Translations under genes and position numbers: made by a program | From: Dipteris shenzhenensis | Lineage: Eukaryota > Polypodiophyta > Polypodiopsida > Gleicheniales | Strand: one strand, 5' to 3' | Length of the DNA stretch: 64,000 nucleotides | NCBI GenBank assembly: GCA_047967505.1 | Contig: CM106540.1 | Shown here: one piece after another, positions 58,259 through 64,000 of the stretch | Layout of the letters: every line of letters starts with the position of its first letter | Numbering within the stretch: the stretch's first letter is position 1 | Notes under the pieces: generated by a model | Databases searched by the model: none | Seen by the model: only the letters and a program-made list of their open reading frames with translations | Told to the model about the DNA's origin: nothing

Positions 58259-59072
58259 ATGCAGTGCACTATCATAGCCACAAGCACGTTCATGTACGCG
58301 CAAGGCATTATTCCAGTAAACAATATGTCTGAAAGCCTTGTTTGCAAACTTTGTCACAATCAACTTAGGAAGAGCAAGGTTCTGAAATACGATTCCAGCA
58401 ATATGCCTTTGCCCCAGCACCAAGAATTCACGAACAAACTCAACACACTTGAAGCACAATTAATTTCCATCAAAATTCCATTCGCACAAATATGCGAGCT
58501 CATGTATAAAGGGTAGTAGTCAACGTGTTCACTACTGATATTGATCGAGTTCAATGAATTTTGCCACGTTTCTTGAACGATAGTTCAATAGTTTTTGTCG
58601 CACTAAAACGGAAACTTTAGTTCACCCACAACTATATGAGTGGCCTGGTCTGACCAACACTCACACTTAGGGCACTTGCTGAATTACTAGACACACCACT
58701 GTACAAAGAATCTAATGTAGCAATGGACCCACAATGGGCTTCGCACATTAGCCAAAGTGCAAATGTCGCCACAGCACGCATAGATGCAGAAGAATTCGTG
58801 GATCCGCAAGAGGAGAACCAAACAGACACGCTCGTCCATAGTATTTACACAACTTGACAAGTGGTTAACTTTCAAGACAAGGCAATCAACGTTGTGCCTT
58901 CTAAGGGTTTCAACCCATTGAGCATCTTCAGAGATAAGTACTGTGAGGAGCTCATGTTTTCGAAGATTTTTTACGGCCACCCACGACAATACAAGCTGCC
59001 AGACCGCACTTCCTAACAAGACATTGTACGGTGGGAGCTACTTTTTCCATCGATTCTCCCTCATCATGGAAT
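58259..59072 (+). pseudogene. Helitron Rep-helicase, N-terminal part only
   Basis: 58259-58516 reads ESLVCKLCHNQLRKSKV, MPLPQHQEFTNKLNTLEAQL and ISIKIPFAQI. This is the C..C...L...KVP...N.L...P.EL..L...E..LIS pattern found N-terminal to the Rep domain of Helitron proteins (DUF6570-like). After a frameshift, 58885-59040 reads INVVPSKGFNPLSIFRDKYC and EELMFSKIFYGHPRQ, the typical P..G..PLS...D...EE..FP..F.G block. The Rep HUH and helicase motifs that should follow are absent: Gypsy sequence begins near 59100. The Helitron is therefore truncated at its catalytic part. Confidence 0.75.
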
Positions 59073-59099
59073 CATGGCCATTTAATGCTACACATTTTT

Positions 59100-60200
59100 G
59101 GGAGTCCATGGAATGATTTGGCACTCCTCTTAGTTAAAATTCTACCTAATCATATTGTTACTCCTAATTTGATGTGTAACAACCCTTTAGGATTAGTGCC
59201 CATCAAGTGATTGTTTGCGAGTGCCTTGGTGAATTCTATCCAATGAACTACACTTATGGCCAAAATAGTTTGATGATCTCATTGAGTCATTTTGGTAGTT
59301 TGTTTCATACTAGATCTTCCAAAGTGATGGTCCCATTGTTGAAGCACTACTAGATTCGGTATGGCCCAACCACACCTAATGGAGGTTCTTTTTCATTGGT
59401 CTTGGTGGGGTATTGTATAGCAATACAAGCATCTTGTCTTTGAATTCTCTCTTTTTTATGTGGTGTTCCTGCCACACCTTTCTCTTGTGCTAGATTGTGC
59501 TTTGCATCTAGGCTGCATTGAATCGCAATTCATCTATCTTCCTCTTGGACATTTGTATGTTGGATAGCCACACTTAGCACAAGGAATTCCACTAGTATGA
59601 ATGCCTCATCTAGTAGGCCCATACGGTTGTTTGACGCTTGTGGTTTCTATGCTCATTCACCATCTTGTGAAGAATTAATTTGAGCACTTTGTTTGTTGCT
59701 TTGGCTTGACCATTAACTCATGGGTAGTATGTTGTGACTCGTGAATTTGTTATGTCAAATCAGGATTTTCCTCATCATGATCACAATCACTAAATTGATG
59801 AAGTAATTCCTTGGTTGGACATGATTTTAATGGGACACTTGAATCTATAGATAGAATTCTCATATAAGAACCTTGTGGTACTTAGGTGTGTTGTCCCTCG
59901 AGGCTTTTGCTTTGGCACATTTTGGTGACATAATAGATTGCCACCATGAGTAATTGTTTTTGGCTGGTGCATGGCCACTTTGAATTGAACAATGAAATAT
60001 AAACCCCATTTTTGGAAGGGTCCCCATGGGTAGGTTGACCATAATGCCATTTGATGTTGGTACATGGGTGTCTTGATCGGTATCACTTTTTCTCTTATTT
60101 CTAAGTTTTGAGGATTAAGTTGCATACAATCATGGTTATTTGGCCATTGTAGCAGAGTGATCACAATTGTAGTATAGGACCTCATGCTGTATTCCAATGA
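59100..60200 (-). pseudogene. Gypsy integrase remnant, third lineage
   Basis: Minus strand, from about 60100 down: PMYQHQMALWSTYPWGPFQK, RFKCPIKIMSNQG (the D(N)G region with Asn-Gln-Gly) near 59835, RVTTYYP then VNGQAKATNKVLKLILHKMV near 59740-59640. Core-domain order is right for a Gypsy integrase. It differs clearly from the copies at 1531 and 29290. It is disrupted by stops and frame changes. Confidence 0.8.
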
Positions 60201-60785
60201 GAGGTCTAGGCTAAATCATACAAACGGGTCCCTGTATGTGCTTAGGGAAAAAAGAATTTGTTGATCACAAGATTTGATGGCGGTTCTCACCTGCATAGGG
60301 GCTTAAGGGTTTAGGAAACATTTGTAGGGTTTAGAGGGAGGATGGGGTTGATAATGATAACTAGGGTTTAAAATTGAGAGAAGGTCACAAGGTTTAGGAA
60401 GAGTTCAGGGTTGAGAAAGAGTTGCAAGGTGGAGGAGAAAGAGTTGCAAGGTTGAGCAAGAGTCATAGGGTGGAGGAATGGAGAGCTGGTCTCCTTCATG
60501 GATTGATGGGAGTTCAGGGTTGAGGAGGAGTGAAAAAGAGGAGGGAGGAGGAGAAGGAGGGGGATAAGGTAGGAGGAGGAGGAGGAGAAGGGAGGAGGAT
60601 TATAGGGAGGAGAGAGGAGGAGATGGAGGAGGAGGATGGGAGTTTACAAGGTCAGATCATGTTGTCATACATTGATACTCTTGAGGGAGCATGGACACAA
60701 GGAGATCAAGCACATGAGCACAAAAGTTAACTAAACATTGAGCCCTAAAGAGTCAGAGCTTATTTCTATTGAGATATATTTTATA
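60201..60785. other. Purine-rich degenerate repeat, no gene
   Basis: 60400-60640 is a stretch of GAGG/GGAGGA and gagttgcaagg repeats; the plus-strand reading frame through it is artefactual. Origin unknown. Confidence 0.5.
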
Positions 60786-61429
60786 CATATCGGTCTCTAC
60801 ACAAAGTGTATGGGATAGTCTCTACACAAAGTGTAGGAGATAGTCTCTACATAAAGTGTAGGAGATAGCATGTACACAAAGTTTATGGGGCCTCAGCAAC
60901 GTCTACACTTTTTGTAGGGCCATCAAGAGTCTTTGCACTTTTTGTATGGGACCTTAAGGGTCTCTACACTTTTTGTAGGGAACCTTCAAAGGTGTGACCA
61001 TTACACCTTTTTGCCATCCAACGTGGACTCACCTCAAAGAAAGGGCAGAGCTGGTTGACATATCAGAAGAAACTGCCTTCACTTGGATGAATAACCAAGT
61101 AGGACACCTCCACAAAAAAGGGCAATTGGATAGAGCATATTGCTCTAAGAGAATAGTTGAGGAGATGTTGTGTGTTAAGTGCAGAGTGCTAGTAATGCTC
61201 CCCTTCTCGAACCACAAACCCATCTCCATAGTCCTGGAAAAGGAAGAAAGGATCATTGGCCGCTCTTGGTTCAAGGCCATGTGGGAGAGGAGAGCACACA
61301 CAAAGGGATAGGAGACACCAAAAGTGGTGGAGCAAAAAAGCTACTCCAGCTTATTCCTCTTGCATATATATATATGAGTATACATGGGCATTGTACAAGT
61401 GGGTGGGCACACTGCCCTTTACCCCAACA
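60786..61429 (-). repeat. copia-3 3' LTR (outer end not fixed)
   Basis: On the minus strand a purine tract (AAGTGGGAGG, 61440-61431) is followed by TGTTGGGGTAAAGGGC, a typical Copia LTR start. The element's coding end lies at 61521, just before. The other boundary cannot be placed because the 5' LTR is outside the window; 60786 is only the approximate start of LTR-like sequence. Confidence 0.6.
60793..60985. repeat. Hairpin-forming repeats in the copia-3 LTR
   Basis: Four units of 25 bp start at 60793, 60818, 60843 and 60868 (tctctacacaaagtgtaggaga type); each contains the palindrome ctacac-aaa-gtgtag. Three further units of about 30 bp (tctacactttttgtaggg type) follow to about 60985. U3 enhancer-like tandem repeats are a reasonable interpretation. 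Confidence 0.85.
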
Positions 61430-61520
61430 ACCTCCCACTTAAAGGCAGTGTGCCTTTAAGGGAGTATAGTACACATATAATACAATCAGCCATAGGCTGA
61501 AAAACAAGATGACCAGACCG

Positions 61521-63995
61521 TCATCCTATGCCCATCGGCACTTTACAATGTGTAAAGTGCATAGAGGATAAGCCGCTAGCAGACATCAGGTTTGCAGGAT
61601 AGAAAATGACAAGCTGTAGATGCCTGTCAACCAAGATCTCATGCCAGATCTCACTGGGAGAGTGAACTCTCACCACCACATGCTCCTGTGCTAAGTCCAT
61701 AGCACCCGAACTGTCACTATGCAGAGAAAATGTCTCTGTACCACTTGTGACCATAAGCACATAACCTACAATAGACCTCTGCTGGTCTACCCGACCTGCA
61801 TCACCTGCATGCTGCTGCTGGAAGCATAAGGACCTGATGTCCACAACCGCTTCCCTACTATCAAAATCTACCATAATCATGCTACCAACTCCCACTGCAA
61901 CGGAAGCAAGAACTGGAAGTGTAGCCCCAATGGCAAACATGTGAGAACCAAGTCTCAACACAGTCATGGATGCATGAAGTACTATGGCTGCCATATCAAC
62001 CATAGCTTACTGCTCAACTAATCTGTGATCGTCAAACCTGCTGTGTTTCAAGTATGAAGCCAATACAGGCAATGGAGTACTCAGTAACTTCCCCCTCTCC
62101 ATATTGAAACAACCAAGTATCTGACAAACATCATCAAGACCATGCAGCTCCCACTGTAAAGCATCCCTGTCCATAAGGAACCATATGGCAAGTAACCTCA
62201 GAAGGATAGCAACCTCCTGAATACTGAGACCATAACCTGTCTCACTGCGCATCACATCCTGAGCTCTCATAACGGTATCAAACCTATGAAGCCAAGCTCA
62301 GGGGGATTGCTTCTGGCCATGGAGGCACTTACAAAGCAAACATATCAATGATTCCTGTCCATGCACAATATGACCCGAGTCAATAACTGCAGAAACCACA
62401 TCTGTCCTGGCATAACCAGCCAATGGATCATACCGAGCATCATTAGCCAAGGTATCCTCCTCACCATGCATAGCCTCATCCTCATCTGCAAGAGGCACTC
62501 CGCATCCTGGGAGTAAACTGTAACTGTCCATAGAAGATGCATCAACAATCTCCATAGGAGTATAAACCTGTGGAATACTCGAGACATCTGATTGTCTCTG
62601 ACCAAAATCAGGAAGTAATCATGGCTGTCCTAACTTTATAACCTGTTCACCGTGGGAAAAACCTCCCACTCCAAGGGATATGGGCTGCCCTTGCATAGAA
62701 TTCGGAGGTATCAGTGCACTTACACCCTCCTGGAACACCACTCTCCTGCTATCCACAGTCTTGGGCTGTCCAAACATAGCATCCTCTCTGAAATAGACAT
62801 TATGGCTGCGTATCAACTCTCTAGTTGAAGAATCCCATAACCTGTAGTCCTTACTGGACTCACTATATCCAAGGAAGATGCACCTCCTCGATCGGGAACC
62901 ATGAACATAAGCCTCGCAGCCAAACACACGTAAATGCTCATAACATGGTGCCTTGCCTGTCAAGAAGTCAAATGGTACTCTACCATTCAAAGATCTCTTG
63001 GGTGACCTGTTAAGCAAGGATGCAGCTGTCTTACATGCCTCAGCCCAATAGCATTCGGTAAGACCTGCATACCGTAGCATGCTACCAATCCTGTCCAATA
63101 GAATCTGATTTATGCCTTCTGCCAAGGCATCGTGAGCAGAAAGATGAGGAGTGGTCAACACCCTCCTGATACCAAGTGTATCACATAGATGCTGAAATCT
63201 AGGAGAGGTAAACTCTGCATCACCATCAGTCATCAAGCTCAATAGCTTCTTTCCTGACTGATTTTCAGCATTACCCAAGAAGCGCTGAAATGTATCATAT
63301 ACATCATGCTTCTGCCGTATCGGATATACCCATATGTACTTTGTAGCAGCATCAATAAATGTCACAAAGTAAGAGGCGCCACCTAGTAAAACGGTAGGCA
63401 TAGGCCCACAAACTACACTATGAACCAACTGCAATGGCTCAAGATACCTCTCACTAACTGTCTTCCTCACAAAGGAGGATCCTGACTGCTGACCATCATC
63501 ACAATCATGACATAAAATTTGAGAGACATCCATAAGAGGAATGTATCTCAATGTTGTAAGGGCTTCCATACCTGCAGTAGACATATGTCCAAGTCTGGCA
63601 TACCATAAACTAGCTGATGGCTGCTTACTAATCATAAGCATCTTATCCTGGACACCTGATACATGCAATGCATAAGAGAATCCAACCCGTGATCCCCTAG
63701 CCATAACCAGATTGCCTCTAGCAATCTTCCATGCATGATCACCCAAAGAGACATGATAACCTGCCTCAACCAATTGTCCAGTACTGATCTTGCTCGTAGC
63801 AAGTCCTGGTATATGTCTAACCCTTTGTAGAACAAGAATAGAGCCACTAGGCATAACAAGGTGGATATCCCCATAACCATAGACATCCATAGAATGATCA
63901 ATGCCCATCAAACTACTCTCCACAATGCAATCCTGATATGCACTGAACCATGACCTATGAGGGGTCATATGACATGAAGCACATGGATCTAACAT
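61521..63995 (-). pseudogene. copia-3 pol: protease, integrase, deleted RT, RNase H tail
   Basis: One frame throughout, with stops at 62619 (TGA), 62298 (TGA) and 62007 (TAA). 63995-62619 begins LDPCASCHMTPHRSWF (protease DSGA replaced by DPCA, so the active-site Ser-Gly is lost). It continues with WYARLGHMSTAGMEAL, the integrase HSVVCGPM and FVTFIDAATKYIWVYPIR, then RVFGCEAYVHGSRSRRCIFL. The following RT is only HGQKQSP, stop, AWLHRFD and downstream remnants: the catalytic YVDD-bearing palm and the region before it are missing. The end (61700-61521) resembles the RNase H tail (HSDSSGAMDLAQEHV). The stop in QSP-stop-AW sits where Copia RT has Arg (CGA to TGA). It continues beyond the right edge. 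Confidence 0.9.
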
Positions 63996-64000
63996 CCAAT

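Noticed and set aside
60530-60730. Glu/Gly/Arg-rich plus-strand ORF
   Set aside because: Produced by a degenerate GAGGAG purine repeat.
1-64000. CRISPR arrays, tRNA and rRNA genes
   Set aside because: No regularly spaced direct repeats with unique spacers, no cloverleaf with A/B boxes and no rRNA core sequence noticed; the tandem repeats present lack spacers. A tRNAscan run would be needed to exclude a tRNA fully.

Overview
This window looks like nuclear DNA of a land plant with a large, repeat-rich genome. The evidence is spliceosomal GT-AG introns, plant-type Copia, Gypsy, L1-like and Helitron elements, and a ribosomal protein gene with an AAACCCTAA telo-box upstream. A fern, lycophyte or gymnosperm would fit; I cannot name the species from sequence alone. 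Only two genes look intact and host-like: a SAM-dependent methyltransferase (31520-32329, +) and ribosomal protein eL43/L37a (five exons, 52010-53433, -). Almost everything else is transposable-element DNA at different stages of decay.

Layout. 1-4340: scrambled Gypsy pieces. 4343-15726: a degraded plus-strand Copia element (copia-2) whose presumed 5' LTR is split by a much younger minus-strand Copia element (copia-1, 5048-11552) with two identical 257-bp LTRs. 15.88-24 kb: a region unlike known LTR elements. It holds a broken transposase-like gene (+), about 2.6 kb of short hairpin repeats, a broken multi-exon gene joining a histone-H3-fold domain with CENH3-like features to a Ulp1/C48 SUMO-protease domain (+), and a convergent unknown gene (-). 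24-31 kb: more Gypsy remnants and two clear inverted repeats. 31.5-32.3 kb: the methyltransferase. 34-37.6 kb: Gypsy tail, microsatellites and local duplications. 37.7-41.3 kb: a minus-strand two-ORF retroelement with an unusual YIDD reverse transcriptase, bracketed by related repeats (36.8-37.65 and 42.8-44.07 kb). 45982-51008: a complete-length but mutated L1-like LINE with a perfect 15-bp target duplication. 52.0-53.5 kb: eL43. 56.0-59.07 kb: Helitron remnants (RPA-like OB protein and the N-terminal part of the Rep-helicase). 59.1-60.2 kb: Gypsy integrase remnant. 60.8-64 kb: minus-strand Copia (copia-3) lacking the core of its reverse transcriptase.

The most notable object is the H3-fold/Ulp1 gene. 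Four of its five inferred introns keep the reading frame across the junction. Its three premature stops all fit C-to-T changes in glutamine codons, and one falls at the position of the oxyanion-hole glutamine of Ulp1. Whether it belonged to the host or to a large DNA transposon that includes the neighbouring transposase-like gene is open. All gene-family calls come from motif recognition by eye; no database search was run.
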